Counted from the stretch's first letter, positions 35,789 to 45,512 are shown. The stretch: 64,000 nucleotides of DNA from Candidatus Peribacteria bacterium (GCA_020632295.1 JACKFU010000001.1:372001-436000), one strand, 5' to 3'. The notes: a model not told the origin generated them from the sequence alone. Numbers and translations are program-made.

Positions 35789-36220
35789 ATGGAACGAACA
35801 CTCATCCTCCTGAAACCTGACTGCGTCCAGAAACATCTGGTCGGTAGTGTTATTGCTCGCTTCGAAGAAGCAGGCTTTGCTATCCGCGGATGTAAGATGA
35901 TTCAGTTAACTGACGCATTACTTGCGGAACATTACGCACATATTGCAGATAAGCCATTCTTCCCCGAGGTTGCCGATTTCATGAAGGAGACACCAGTGAT
36001 TGCTCTTGCCCTTGAAGCAGATGGCATTATTGATACCATGCGAGAAATGCTCGGTGTCACCAATTGCTTGGAGGCGGCTCCCGGAACCATTCGCGCAGAT
36101 TGGGGGAGCAAGGAAGAGGGAAAGAATATGATGTGCAACATTGCTCACGCAAGCGACAGCGCAGAAACTGCTGCTGTTGAGATTAAGCGGTTCTTTGCTG
36201 AAGACGAACTGTTTTTGTAG
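35789..36220 (+). CDS. ndk: nucleoside diphosphate kinase
   Basis: 143 aa. ERTLILLKPDCVQKHLVG at the start and the active-site His in NIAHASDSAETAAVEI. The family usually reads NxIHGSDS, so the IAHASDS variant is slightly unusual. It balances NTP pools. ATG 35789 is chosen because TACTAT (35776-35781) is seven bases upstream and family alignment starts here; ATG 35780 is the alternative. Confidence 0.93.
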   Translation: MERTLILLKPDCVQKHLVGSVIARFEEAGFAIRGCKMIQLTDALLAEHYAHIADKPFFPEVADFMKETPVIALALEADGIIDTMREMLGVTNCLEAAPGTIRADWGSKEEGKNMMCNIAHASDSAETAAVEIKRFFAEDELFL

Positions 36221-36224
36221 AGAA

Positions 36225-37454
36225 TTATTTACTGAGGAGTTCTAGAGCTGCATCCAGTTGAGGGTCTTTCTCTGCTTCTATGTCTTCTTTTGTACGGTCG
36301 ACATCAATATCTGGGTGCACACCTTCTTTTCCTAAGTCTGTGCCGTTTGGTGTTAACCATCTTGCAGTTGTAATACGAATGCTTGTGCCACCCGGAAGCT
36401 CAAAGACTTCCTGAACGGTTCCCTTCCCAAAACTCTTTTTGCCGATAATCGTTGCGCGGCCGTTATCCTGCAATGCACCTGCGAGAATTTCTGATGCAGA
36501 TGCTGACCCTTCGTTAATGAGAACGACCATGGGAATCGTTGGTGCAATAGGTCGGCCACTTGCGTAATGATGAATTGGTTCGCCCTCTCTGTGTGCGACT
36601 GATACTACTTTTCCTTTTTCGAGGAACATGGAACTTAAATCGACTGCTTTGTCGAAGTATCCTCCGCCATTAAAGCGCACATCGAAAATCAATCCCTGAA
36701 TATCCTGTTTCATGAGGTCTTTTACAGCACTAGCGACTTCCTCTGTTGTGGTGTCCCCAAAGCGATTCAGTGCGATATAGCCAATGTCTTTTCCAGCGTA
36801 CTCTTTTACCTCACTTTCTACGCTTGGTACGGTAATCTCCTCTCGCGTGATGGTGATATCATCCTCCCTGCCATCACGACTAATCGTCAATGTTACCTCT
36901 GTGCCCTTAGGACCACGAATAATCTCTACAGCATCTGAGAGGGTGTATCCTTCTATGCTCTGTCCATCGACATGGGTAATGATATCATCAGGCATCAGGC
37001 CAGCTGCTTCCGCTGGTGAACCCTTGAGTGGCGCAACGACCACAATATCATCTTCTTTCATCGTGAGTTCGGCGCCAATGCCCTGGAGAGAACCATTGAG
37101 GGACTGTCGAAACTCTTTGTTTTCCTTTGGTGGCATAAAGGATGTGTATGGATCTCCTACAGCTTCTACAAGCCCACGTACTGCTCCATGGATCATAGGG
37201 GTTACCTGTAAATCACTTGGCGCAATGTAATTCTTGGAGAGGAGTCTCCACACGCTCCAGAGGAGGGAAATATCCACTTCTTTTTCCGGGTCACTTACAG
37301 TTGCTCCACTGCCTACACCACCGCCAAACGCTTCTTCTAGCGTATCATACTCCATTTGAAGTTGCTGTCTTTCATGAGCTATGCCAATCTGCATGCCCAA
37401 AAAGAGGGTAAGAACAGGCAGGGCAACTAGGGTGAGGTTTCGGAGTAACTTCAT
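36225..37454 (-). CDS. S41 C-terminal processing peptidase (CtpA/CtpB-like)
   Basis: About 409 aa. The N-terminal hydrophobic segment (LVALPVLTLFLGMQIGI) is a signal anchor. A PDZ domain lies around 105-190 (GIGAELTMKEDDIVVVAPLKGSPAE). The catalytic Ser is in NEGSASASEI and the Lys in GKKSFGKGTVQ. It cleaves secreted proteins outside the membrane. ATG 37454 gives a proper signal and lies nine bases after TATCAT; longer in-frame starts would overlap the divergent gene. Confidence 0.92.
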   Translation of the reverse strand: MKLLRNLTLVALPVLTLFLGMQIGIAHERQQLQMEYDTLEEAFGGGVGSGATVSDPEKEVDISLLWSVWRLLSKNYIAPSDLQVTPMIHGAVRGLVEAVGDPYTSFMPPKENKEFRQSLNGSLQGIGAELTMKEDDIVVVAPLKGSPAEAAGLMPDDIITHVDGQSIEGYTLSDAVEIIRGPKGTEVTLTISRDGREDDITITREEITVPSVESEVKEYAGKDIGYIALNRFGDTTTEEVASAVKDLMKQDIQGLIFDVRFNGGGYFDKAVDLSSMFLEKGKVVSVAHREGEPIHHYASGRPIAPTIPMVVLINEGSASASEILAGALQDNGRATIIGKKSFGKGTVQEVFELPGGTSIRITTARWLTPNGTDLGKEGVHPDIDVDRTKEDIEAEKDPQLDAALELLSK

Positions 37455-37482
37455 AGCCCGGGCATGATACAATACTGCCTCC

Positions 37483-37983
37483 ATGAATGCACTCTGTATT
37501 ACCAAAGATATGACGGTTCGAGAGATCATCACTCTCGTGCCTGTTGCAGCCGATATTATGATTGAGTACGGCTTGCATTGCTTTTCTTGCAGTATTGGCG
37601 GTGTAGAGACCCTAGCCGAAGGTTGTCGCATGCATGGATTTGATGAAGATACCATCAGCGCTCTCATTGACGATATCAACGATGCTATCGGGAAGGCGCC
37701 CAAGCGTCCTCAGACACTAACACTCACAAAAGACGCTGCACTTGCCATTGGCGCCATTGCTAAAGAACAGGGGCGGGAAGAGGAGATCCTTGTTGTTACG
37801 CTTGATGAGCGTGGTGGGTTTTGCCTTGAATTTCAAGATACGCCACTACACGGTGACGTAGAGTTTAGCTGCAGTGAGGTTCCTCATGTTCGTATTTATG
37901 CTTCGGTACTTACACTGGGTCGCATTGGTGGTGCGACGATTGATCTCCGTGATGGTGTTTTTAAGTTGGATCTTCTATCCTAG
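37483..37983 (+). CDS. DUF1858 domain fused to a degenerate HesB/IscA-like domain
   Basis: 166 aa. Residues 1-60 resemble DUF1858 (ITKDMTVREIITLVPVAADIMIEYGLHCFSCSIGGVETL with the CxxC pair). Residues 75-166 have the fold pattern of IscA/HesB (LTLTKDAALAIGAIA ... IDLRDGVFKLD). The conserved CGCGxSF tail of true A-type Fe-S carriers is missing. It may be a redox or Fe-S-related sensor rather than a cluster carrier. TACAAT lies nine bases, AATACT six bases, before ATG. Confidence 0.65.
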   Translation: MNALCITKDMTVREIITLVPVAADIMIEYGLHCFSCSIGGVETLAEGCRMHGFDEDTISALIDDINDAIGKAPKRPQTLTLTKDAALAIGAIAKEQGREEEILVVTLDERGGFCLEFQDTPLHGDVEFSCSEVPHVRIYASVLTLGRIGGATIDLRDGVFKLDLLS

Positions 37984-37986
37984 TAC

Positions 37987-38571
37987 ATGATGATTCGCTT
38001 GCCTGCGTCCCTTGAACGAAAACTGCAGCAGTTATTTCCAAGGGCAATTGATCGCAATCGTTTTGTAGCAGAAGTCCTTACTGTCGCATTGCAACAACAT
38101 GATTTACAACAGCAGCGGGAAGAAATGCTCACCGTTGGTGGCACGTTGCACCTCTTTACCGATGGCGGATCCCGTGGCAACCCTGGCCAGGCAGCAATTG
38201 GCATTGTTATCGAAGATCCGGTTCGCGGAGAAGTAGTGCGTAATCACTGCGAGCGTATTGGCGTTGAGACAAATAATGTGGCTGAATACCGTGCGCTCAT
38301 CGAAGGATTAAAGCTTGCAAAGCGTTACCACCCCAATCGACTTATCTGTCATCTGGATAGCGAGTTGATTGTGAAACAGCTCAATGGAGAGTATCGCGTC
38401 AAAATGGAAACACTCCGTCCTCTCTTTGATGAAATTAATGAACTCGCACAAGAGTTTCCCGACATTGTGTTCATGCATATTCCTCGTAGCGATAATCATC
38501 GTGCAGACGCACTCGTTAATAAGGCTCTTGATGAACATCCCGTACCACAGTATGAAAAACCTCTTTCATAG
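37987..38571 (+). CDS. ribonuclease H-like protein with N-terminal extension
   Basis: 194 aa. Residues 1-50 look like a ribbon-helix-helix or short helical extension (RLPASLERKLQQLFP). The RNase H core has all four acidic residues: FTDGGSRGNPG, NNVAEYRALIEGL, CHLDSELIVKQL and NHRADALVN. It resembles the short type-1 RNase H found in Firmicutes and CPR. It would cut RNA in RNA-DNA hybrids. TATCCT (37976-37981) overlaps the previous stop and is five to eight bases from the two possible ATGs (37987, 37990). Confidence 0.88.
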   Translation: MMIRLPASLERKLQQLFPRAIDRNRFVAEVLTVALQQHDLQQQREEMLTVGGTLHLFTDGGSRGNPGQAAIGIVIEDPVRGEVVRNHCERIGVETNNVAEYRALIEGLKLAKRYHPNRLICHLDSELIVKQLNGEYRVKMETLRPLFDEINELAQEFPDIVFMHIPRSDNHRADALVNKALDEHPVPQYEKPLS

Positions 38572-39877
38572 TGGTGTATATAGCATCTTCTTTCTTTCCT
38601 CTTTCCTCTTTCCACTTTCCTCTTTTGCGTACTATCCCGATATTCTCTATCGCCACGAGCATCATCTTTTTTCGCTCAATCCCAACCAGTACCCTTCTTG
38701 GAGGAAGACAGAGGAAGTGTGGACATATAATGGCAGAGAAATTATTCCGCCAGCCTCTGTTCGTATTGATGGCGATACCCTTCCACCACTCCCTGAAGGT
38801 ATGACGCGTTCGATACGGTCTGTCTGGGATCCTGCTGCCATTAGCGCAACAATCTACGAACGCATTGCTACCGTACTTAATCGGCCGCGTGGCGAAGTAA
38901 CCATTCGCAAAGACGGGGATACCATTGTGTTTGAGGGTGTAGGGTTTTTAGGAAAAACTGTTGATACCGACCGTGCAGCACAGCTTACGATTGATGCTCT
39001 CGAAACAGGTGTCTACGACATCCATCTTCCTGTCACTGTGCAGCAACCTGTCATGCATGTGCTCAGTACAGAACTTCAGGATATGGACATTCAGGAAGTT
39101 ATTGCTATTGGGGAATCGGACTTCAGTGGCTCACCTCTTGCAAGGCAACATAACATCAAGACTGGTTTAGAGAAGTTTAATGGCTACTTGCTTCCCAAAG
39201 GGGAAACCTTTTCTTTCAATACTATTCTTGGCCCAGTGAATGGTTCTACGGGATATAAAAAAGAATTGGTGATCTTAGGGGATAAAACGCTTCCTGATTA
39301 TGGTGGTGGTCTGTGTCAGGTGAGTACGACGGCATACCGCGGCGCATGGGAGTATGGCTTCCCTATTGTGACGCGCCGTAACCATAGTTTTGCTGTTTCG
39401 TATTACAGCCCTCAGGGAACCGATGCTACAATTTATCCACCACATACGGATATGCAATTTGTAAACGATGGTCCTAGTGCCATTCTCGTGCAGACGTACG
39501 TTGAAGGCATGAAAGCTTACTATATCTATTACGGAATGCGTGATACGCGCACGGTTGAAATTGTCGGACCATATGTATGGGATAAAAAGAGCCCGCCACC
39601 CGATAAAGTGGAGTACACGACAGATCTCCCTCCCGGCGAGACGAAAAAGGTGGGCAAGGCGGTGCCGGGCTTGCAGGCAGCATGGTTCCGTATTCTTATA
39701 GAGGAGGACGGTTCTGAGACTATAGAGCCGTATTATTCGTACTATGAGGCACGACCAAACTTTACACAGATTGGTGTTGAAAATATCCCCGATGAACCAC
39801 CAGAGCACATTGAGGCAACTCCTGTACCTGTACCTACACCTGTGCCTTCATATCGCAAATCACCCCGCCGCTCTTAA
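38552..39877 (+). CDS. secreted VanW-family protein
   Basis: 441 aa. A signal peptide (residues 1-26, cleavage after SSFA) is followed by a peptidoglycan-binding-4-like region (about 95-165) and the VanW domain (about 190-350, with LPKGETFSFNTILGP and YGGGLCQVSTTAYRGA). The C-terminal part has G5-like strands and a Pro/Val-rich tail. Likely a cell-envelope protein. The hydrophobic core of the signal peptide is encoded by a TCTTTCC repeat (38590-38624), and the tail by a CCTGTACC repeat (39818-39846). The ATG overlaps the RNase H gene. Confidence 0.85.
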   Translation: MKNLFHSGVYSIFFLSSFLFPLSSFAYYPDILYRHEHHLFSLNPNQYPSWRKTEEVWTYNGREIIPPASVRIDGDTLPPLPEGMTRSIRSVWDPAAISATIYERIATVLNRPRGEVTIRKDGDTIVFEGVGFLGKTVDTDRAAQLTIDALETGVYDIHLPVTVQQPVMHVLSTELQDMDIQEVIAIGESDFSGSPLARQHNIKTGLEKFNGYLLPKGETFSFNTILGPVNGSTGYKKELVILGDKTLPDYGGGLCQVSTTAYRGAWEYGFPIVTRRNHSFAVSYYSPQGTDATIYPPHTDMQFVNDGPSAILVQTYVEGMKAYYIYYGMRDTRTVEIVGPYVWDKKSPPPDKVEYTTDLPPGETKKVGKAVPGLQAAWFRILIEEDGSETIEPYYSYYEARPNFTQIGVENIPDEPPEHIEATPVPVPTPVPSYRKSPRRS

Positions 39878-40478
39878 GGGGAGTGGAGCTTATTTGGGAG
39901 AGAAGCGGTGCGAGAAGTGTTGAGAATGTTGTCTTTTGTTCACTGCTCATATCGGGGAGTTCGTCCCAGTGTCCACTGACACTTTTACGCAGATAAGACC
40001 GCTCTATTTCTGAGCAACGAACAAAGTAGGCATCATCAATTCCAGGAAGTAATCCGAGAAATTCAAGAAGTTGGATGGTGAATGGCAGCACTGTATGTTT
40101 CTGTTGCGTCGAACAAGCTGTGAAAAATTTTAGCGTTGATTGAAAGATTTCGGGGAGAGGTTCATCTTCGTGGAGAATAGAGATGAGTAACTCTGTTCCC
40201 TGTTGCATAAGAAGAAATGTATGAATATCTCGCTCATTCCACTGTGAGAGTTTGCTCACGTCACTTATTTGCCATCCAGCAGAACTTTCTCGTATCTGCA
40301 GCATCAGGTGTTGTAAGGGGAGAATGCTTCCTCCCATGCGACTTGTTGGCTTGCGAACGCTGCGTGCTCGCGCCGTTATCTTTCCTAACTCTTTGGTAAA
40401 AAGAATGCAGAAGCGGTCTGCTTCGCCAACGTTATGTGTTGCGAGCACAATGGTTTCAACGGTACAAGTTTTTCCCAT
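39834..40478 (-). CDS. recO: DNA repair protein RecO
   Basis: 214 aa. The N-terminal OB fold reads TIVLATHNVGEADRFCILFTKELGKITARARSVRK in pieces, followed by GGSILPLQHLMLQI, the usual RecO start. The C-terminal helical part is present, but the zinc-finger cysteines are not obvious. It loads RecA in the RecFOR path. ATG 40478 follows the ftsX stop by two bases. The 3' end overlaps the convergent VanW gene by 44 bp. Confidence 0.85.
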   Translation of the reverse strand: MGKTCTVETIVLATHNVGEADRFCILFTKELGKITARARSVRKPTSRMGGSILPLQHLMLQIRESSAGWQISDVSKLSQWNERDIHTFLLMQQGTELLISILHEDEPLPEIFQSTLKFFTACSTQQKHTVLPFTIQLLEFLGLLPGIDDAYFVRCSEIERSYLRKSVSGHWDELPDMSSEQKTTFSTLLAPLLSQISSTPLKSGGVICDMKAQV

Positions 40479-40480
40479 GG

Positions 40481-41428
40481 TTACAGAGCAAATGATATCC
40501 GAGGCGATCGAATTTGTCTGCGCATTCCCATCCATGCACCAATCGTTGCAATACATGGTGCTGCTACTATCTCTGCAATCACTACTGTTGGAGCAACCGC
40601 CAAGAGGATCGGTTGTATCTCTGTCGTCAGGGAGCCGAGTGCTCCGTTTGCCTGGAGTGCTGGAATGAATGTGGGCATCAACATGATGAGAATGATCATT
40701 AGTACTGCACTGATCAACATAGAAATGAAGAGGAGTATGCTTGCTTCGGTTATAAAAGGGAGTGCTATTCCTAGTGGGGATGCACCAACCAAGCGTTCCA
40801 CCATTACTTCGTCTGCTCGTCCGAGGCTTCTTCGGCGAATGAGTTCGGTGGTAATAAAAATTAGCGCAGTACCGGCAATCATAAGAATAGCCATCGTCAT
40901 CGATCTGCCAGCTCGTGTAACGCTCATGAGAGCGTAGACCTGTTTCTCCTGGTCGGTAATTTCGGAAAGGAATGATGGATTAATAATCTGATTCCAGCGT
41001 TCCTGTTGTACAAAAGAGGCAAAGAGCGTGTAGTCATCGAGTGTATTTAGCGATACCCCAATGGTGTCGTTAAAGGGGTTTTGAATGTGGAACTCTTCTA
41101 GGAATGCGATTAAATCGGGGTCACGCTGGCGAGTTTGTTCATACGCCTTTTCTTTGGTGATGTAGACGGTGTTGCGTACAAAGCTTTGTTGGCCGAGGGT
41201 GCTGTAAAACTCTTGCATGTCGCTATCGCTGGCACCTGCCTGTATCTCTAATCGTAAATCCGTTCGATTACGGAGCATCATCTGCATACCCTCGAGTCCT
41301 ACAAGGACTAGTGCGAGCATTTGCACTAAAATAAATACGCCTATGAGAGCTCCTAGCGCCGTAAGCCACTGCTTCTCACGGATAAGTGTTGAGAAACCGC
41401 GTTCTATACCACGTTTTATTGTAAGCAT
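40481..41428 (-). CDS. ftsX: cell division protein FtsX
   Basis: 315 aa. A cytoplasmic N-terminus and first helix (ALIGVFILVQMLALVLV) precede an extracellular domain of about 120 residues. Three more helices follow, with the FtsX-typical VERLVGASPLGIALPFITEA. It partners FtsE to activate peptidoglycan hydrolases at division. ftsE is not next to it here. TATACT (41436-41441) is seven bases before ATG 41428, so it is probably leaderless. Confidence 0.87.
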   Translation of the reverse strand: MLTIKRGIERGFSTLIREKQWLTALGALIGVFILVQMLALVLVGLEGMQMMLRNRTDLRLEIQAGASDSDMQEFYSTLGQQSFVRNTVYITKEKAYEQTRQRDPDLIAFLEEFHIQNPFNDTIGVSLNTLDDYTLFASFVQQERWNQIINPSFLSEITDQEKQVYALMSVTRAGRSMTMAILMIAGTALIFITTELIRRRSLGRADEVMVERLVGASPLGIALPFITEASILLFISMLISAVLMIILIMLMPTFIPALQANGALGSLTTEIQPILLAVAPTVVIAEIVAAPCIATIGAWMGMRRQIRSPRISFAL

Positions 41429-41441
41429 GGTTGCCAGTATA

Positions 41442-42041
41442 TCACTCCTTGAGTGCTTGCTCTAATTTTGTTACAGCCTTAATGCACTCGATTGCTTTTG
41501 TGTGTTCTGGATCAATTTCTAGCGCCCTATCAAATAAGGATTTTGCCTTCGGAACGTTACGGGTTTGTAGGTACGCGACTCCAAGGTCACAGAGTGTTAG
41601 CGGGTTTTCGCCATCTAAATTGAGAGCACGCTCAAGTGTAACAATGCCTTGTGCACGTTGCCCAGAATGAAAGAGTGCCCATCCAAGACACCGTAGAATT
41701 TCTGGGTTGTTTGGCTTGGAGACATTTGCTTTTTTTAGATGCATGAGTGCTGGTTCCCACTTTCTGTTGATAGAGCAGAGAAATCCAAGGATATAGCGAG
41801 CAGTGTAACTATCTGCATCGAGCATTATGGCTTGTTCGGCAGCAGCTTCCGCACGGTCGTAGTGCTCCATGCTCAGTTCGTTATCAGCAATTTCCTCGAG
41901 TGCAGCAATGTTTTCTGGGTCCTCGACAAGCAGGAGCTCTAAGATGGTGAGAGCCTCTTCGTGGCGTCCTATGAGTTTTAGCTGTTCTGCCTCTTCGAGG
42001 CGCTCAAGAATCTCACTGATGGATGCAGAATCGTTATGCAT
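41442..42041 (-). CDS. TPR-repeat protein
   Basis: 199 aa composed of about five tetratricopeptide units of 34 residues (for example HYDRAEAAAEQAIMLDADSYTARYILGFL and NVPKAKSLFDRALEIDPEHTKAI). It is a cytoplasmic protein-interaction scaffold, followed by ftsX and recO on the same strand. No specific partner can be named. Confidence 0.85.
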   Translation of the reverse strand: MHNDSASISEILERLEEAEQLKLIGRHEEALTILELLLVEDPENIAALEEIADNELSMEHYDRAEAAAEQAIMLDADSYTARYILGFLCSINRKWEPALMHLKKANVSKPNNPEILRCLGWALFHSGQRAQGIVTLERALNLDGENPLTLCDLGVAYLQTRNVPKAKSLFDRALEIDPEHTKAIECIKAVTKLEQALKE

Positions 42042-42099
42042 GGTTTACATACAATTCTAGAATATTTCCTGTAAATGCACAGAAAAACGTCGGGAAAAT

Positions 42100-42417
42100 T
42101 TATACCCCGTACACAAAGAAGTATGCGGCGTTAAAGATTGCTTTGGCAGATAGCACAACGCCCATACCGAGGAGTGCACCGATCATTAACTGTTTCCCTT
42201 TTGATTTATTTTCTTCATTAATAAATCCCGCTGTGTACATGAGGGCGCCAATCATAAATGCGGCAGTCGATACATAGAAAATTGTGACACCCAGCGTTTG
42301 GATAATATTATTAATTGCCTTTGACCACGTGAGACCTCCAGCAAAGAGACCACTGACATTGACCTGTGGCGAGGTATATGCGTACGCCGTGTCTACTATC
42401 CAGTAAAAATGCCTCAT
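42100..42417 (-). CDS. TrbC/VirB2-like small membrane protein
   Basis: About 105 aa. A leader-like N-terminus is followed by two long hydrophobic helices separated by a short charged loop (INEENKSKGKQ). The pattern WSKAINNIIQTLGVT...FMIGALMYTAGF...LMIGALLGMGVVLSAKAIF resembles the pilin-like TrbC/VirB2 proteins common in CPR genomes. ATG 42417 is nine bases after TATGCT (42427-42432). No type IV secretion genes are nearby, so the role is open. Confidence 0.6.
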   Translation of the reverse strand: MRHFYWIVDTAYAYTSPQVNVSGLFAGGLTWSKAINNIIQTLGVTIFYVSTAAFMIGALMYTAGFINEENKSKGKQLMIGALLGMGVVLSAKAIFNAAYFFVYGV

Positions 42418-42460
42418 GGTGTTCATAGCATAGCATGACTTTTCGGGTACACTAGTATCC

Positions 42461-45400
42461 ATGAGTGCATTTAAGCGTCGTATCCTTGGGCAGACGAGAA
42501 AGCTTCCCCACCCACCCACCATTGGCAGATGGCTCCGTACGCTTTGGGAGCGCAGATTACTTGTGGGTTTGGGAGGTGTTGTCTTCCTTGTTTTATATAG
42601 TCTTTTTGTCTGGTTTACTCTTCCCGACATTACCGATCCTCGTAATCTTCTTGCGTCGCAGAGTACGGTTATTACCGACCGAAATGGTATTGAGCTTTAT
42701 CGCCTCTTTAGCGAAGAAGATCGTACATTTATTGCTGGTGAGCGGATTCCTCTCCATATGAAACAAGCAGCTGTTTCTATTGAAGATGAGCGCTTTTACG
42801 AACGCGGATGCTTGGATATGCGCGCTATTGCCCGTGCCATTGTTAAGCTGGGTCGTGCAGGAGGAGGTTCTACCATAACAAGGCAGCTTGCTCGTAATGC
42901 GCTCGATCTTCAAAAGGACAATCGGTATGTCCGTAAGGTCAAAGAGTTGGTTCTTGGCTGTCAACTTGAGGGGCGATATGAAAAAGAGGAGCTTCTGGAA
43001 CTCTACTTAAACTGGATTCCGTTTGGGCAAAATGCGTATGGTGTCGAACAGGCAGCGCGGCAGTACTTTAATACGACAGCGGATAAACTCACGCTTGCAC
43101 AAGCTGCTGTCCTTGCGTCGCTTCCCCAGCGACCATCGTACTTTAGTCCGTATGGAAGGCATGTCCACACAACGGCTCTTGATGATGAAATCATTATCGG
43201 CCTTCTAGGTGGGTACGTTGGTACGGGTGAGACACTACAGTATGTTGGTGGCCGTACGGATCAAGTTCTCAAGAATATGCTCGAGCTTGAATTCATTACA
43301 GAAGAAGAGAGGCAGTCTGCTCTTGATGAGCTCTCAACAATTAGCTTCGAGCAGGCTCGAGAGAATATTCGCGCGCCGCACTTTGTCCTTTGGATTCGTG
43401 AACAAGTGACAGAAATGTTTCCAAATACTGCAGAGGGATTGCTTGAACAGGGTGGACTTCGCATAGAGACGTCCCTCGATTGGGATATTCAACAACGTGC
43501 AGAATCTGCCATTGAACGATATCGGGAAGACCTCACGAACCGGTACGGAGGAGAGAACATGTCGCTTGTTGCCATGGATCCAACAACGAGTGAGATTCTC
43601 GCGTACGTAGGGAATATGGATTACAACGACGAAGAGCATGGCGGTAAGATTGATATGGCTCGTGCCCCAAGACAGCCTGGGTCATCGTTTAAACCATTTG
43701 TGTATGCTGCTGCATTCCAGCAGGGGTATAGCCCAGCAACGCCGATTTATGACGTGGAAACAAAAATCGGCGATGACGAACCACAGAACTTCGATGGGAA
43801 ATTTATGGGTCTTATGACCATGCGTGAGGCACTCGGTGCATCGCGTAATGTTCCTGCTGCAAAGGCGTATTTCCTAGCAGGACAAGAAAATCAGATTTTA
43901 ACACTCGTCTCCTCGCTGGGTGCACCGACGCCACTGAAGAGGAAAGAAGAGTTACAACTCGAGCGAGGGGAGTTTGACTATGGGTGGCCCCTTGCTCTCG
44001 GTGCAGCAGAAACGCCACTTGTAGAGATGGTGAGCGCCTATGGTGCGCTCGCACGCGGCGGAACCAGCTTGCCCGTTGTGTCCATTCGTAAGATTACTGA
44101 TAAGAAAGGCAACATTCTCTTTGAAGCAGATATCGATGAGAAAGGAAAAGAAGTGCTTGATGAGCGTATTGCGTATCAAATAACTTCTATTCTTAGTGAT
44201 GAATCTGTCCGTCCGGAGGAGTACTGGAAAACGCAGCTTACTGTTCCTGGTTATAAGACTGCGGCTAAAACTGGAACCAGTAACAAGTGTCTAGAGTGGA
44301 AGGATGTGCATAACAGCAACGGAGACGTTATCTCGCGTGTATGCAAACTTCGTAAGCCAGACAATGCCTGGCTTATTGGCTACACACCAAACCTTGTAGC
44401 TGGTGCGTGGGTAGGAAACGCTAACTCTGCTGCGATGTATGACAAGGCAGGAGGGCTAAATACGGCTAGTCCTATCTGGAAAGATTTTATGATTGCTGCT
44501 CATAGAACATTTGTAAGCCCGAAGACAGAGTTCGATAAGCCCGAGGGTGTTCTTACGCCACAGGTTTCCACACTTTCTGGGCAGTTCCCAACGTCTTGCA
44601 CGCCTGTTGGTGAGCGCAGGGCAGATGTCTTCTTGCAGGAAAATGCTCCTAAGCTTCAGGACCCTGCTTGCCAGCAGCTCATGATTGATAAAGTAACCAA
44701 ACTGCTCGCATCTGACGAATGTCCGCCCGCTGCACGAGAGAGCGGTAGCTTCCTTGTGGCGCATAGCTTGCTTCCTGACCGTTGGCCTACGTGGGAGGAA
44801 GGAGTGCAGAAGTGGGTGGGTGTACAGATGGAAAAGTGGTATGCTAGTCCGGACCATTCCGGTTCTCTATTACCTCTTCCCGTTGCGCCAACCGAGTATT
44901 GCACGCTAGCGCTTACACCAGGTCGCATGGAGAAACCGACTATAAGCATTGCTACTCCTGCACCAAATGGTAACGCTACCTATCCAACGTTCCAGCCGCG
45001 CATCAAGTATGAGTCGAAGGCAGTAGTCCACGCAGTTACCTACGCAATTGATGGTCATGAAGTTGCAACCGTTACCACCCCTCCGTTTACACAGGTCCTC
45101 CGTGTGCCACGCACGGTTTCTGAGTCCGGTCAGCATACGCTCACTGTCACCCTTGTTGATGAATACTTTAACGAGGCAACCGCTCGTGTCAGCTTTACCT
45201 TTGAGGAGGATACGCGTCCTCCACAGCTTACCGTCATTCTTCCGCGAGCTGATATTCAGTTACCGCAGGGAGGAGAGCTTACTATGCGTGCTGAAGCTGG
45301 CGATATGGAAGGGGGACTGAAATATGTGCAGTTTTATCTTGGAGATAAACTCCTGACAACTAAGCCAACAGAGCCGTTTGAGTTTACGTACAAACTCACC

Positions 45401-45490
45401 GAAGCTCCCGGCGTCTACACCATCAAAGTAAAAGCTATTGATATGGCAGGGAATAGCGCAGAAGGCGTGCGCACATTGACGATTGAATAG
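42461..45490 (+). CDS. class A penicillin-binding protein (PBP1A) with C-terminal Ig-like domains
   Basis: 1009 aa. One N-terminal membrane helix (VGLGGVVFLVLYSLFVWF) precedes a GT51 glycosyltransferase (SIEDERFYERG, GGSTITRQLARN, LELYLNWIPFGQNAYG). The transpeptidase has Ser in PGSSFKPFVY, SRN in ASRNVPAAK and KTGTSNK. From about residue 830 two Ig-like beta domains follow (AVTYAIDGHEV..., VQFYLGDKLLTT...). It builds and crosslinks peptidoglycan. TACACT (42448-42453) is seven bases before ATG 42461. Confidence 0.94.
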   Translation: MSAFKRRILGQTRKLPHPPTIGRWLRTLWERRLLVGLGGVVFLVLYSLFVWFTLPDITDPRNLLASQSTVITDRNGIELYRLFSEEDRTFIAGERIPLHMKQAAVSIEDERFYERGCLDMRAIARAIVKLGRAGGGSTITRQLARNALDLQKDNRYVRKVKELVLGCQLEGRYEKEELLELYLNWIPFGQNAYGVEQAARQYFNTTADKLTLAQAAVLASLPQRPSYFSPYGRHVHTTALDDEIIIGLLGGYVGTGETLQYVGGRTDQVLKNMLELEFITEEERQSALDELSTISFEQARENIRAPHFVLWIREQVTEMFPNTAEGLLEQGGLRIETSLDWDIQQRAESAIERYREDLTNRYGGENMSLVAMDPTTSEILAYVGNMDYNDEEHGGKIDMARAPRQPGSSFKPFVYAAAFQQGYSPATPIYDVETKIGDDEPQNFDGKFMGLMTMREALGASRNVPAAKAYFLAGQENQILTLVSSLGAPTPLKRKEELQLERGEFDYGWPLALGAAETPLVEMVSAYGALARGGTSLPVVSIRKITDKKGNILFEADIDEKGKEVLDERIAYQITSILSDESVRPEEYWKTQLTVPGYKTAAKTGTSNKCLEWKDVHNSNGDVISRVCKLRKPDNAWLIGYTPNLVAGAWVGNANSAAMYDKAGGLNTASPIWKDFMIAAHRTFVSPKTEFDKPEGVLTPQVSTLSGQFPTSCTPVGERRADVFLQENAPKLQDPACQQLMIDKVTKLLASDECPPAARESGSFLVAHSLLPDRWPTWEEGVQKWVGVQMEKWYASPDHSGSLLPLPVAPTEYCTLALTPGRMEKPTISIATPAPNGNATYPTFQPRIKYESKAVVHAVTYAIDGHEVATVTTPPFTQVLRVPRTVSESGQHTLTVTLVDEYFNEATARVSFTFEEDTRPPQLTVILPRADIQLPQGGELTMRAEAGDMEGGLKYVQFYLGDKLLTTKPTEPFEFTYKLTEAPGVYTIKVKAIDMAGNSAEGVRTLTIE

Positions 45491-45512
45491 ATGTAGCTTA
45501 CTGTTTTAATAA

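Noticed and set aside
36225..37703. Longer start for the S41 protease
   Set aside because: The extra 83 residues are antisense to the DUF1858 gene; ATG 37454 gives a normal signal anchor.
38384..38551. Longer start for the VanW protein
   Set aside because: These codons are an out-of-frame reading of the RNase H gene, and ATG 38552 gives a proper signal peptide.
42100..42417. Conjugation or type IV secretion locus
   Set aside because: A single TrbC/VirB2-like protein without VirB4, VirB6 or relaxase genes nearby; such proteins are common stand-alone genes in CPR genomes.
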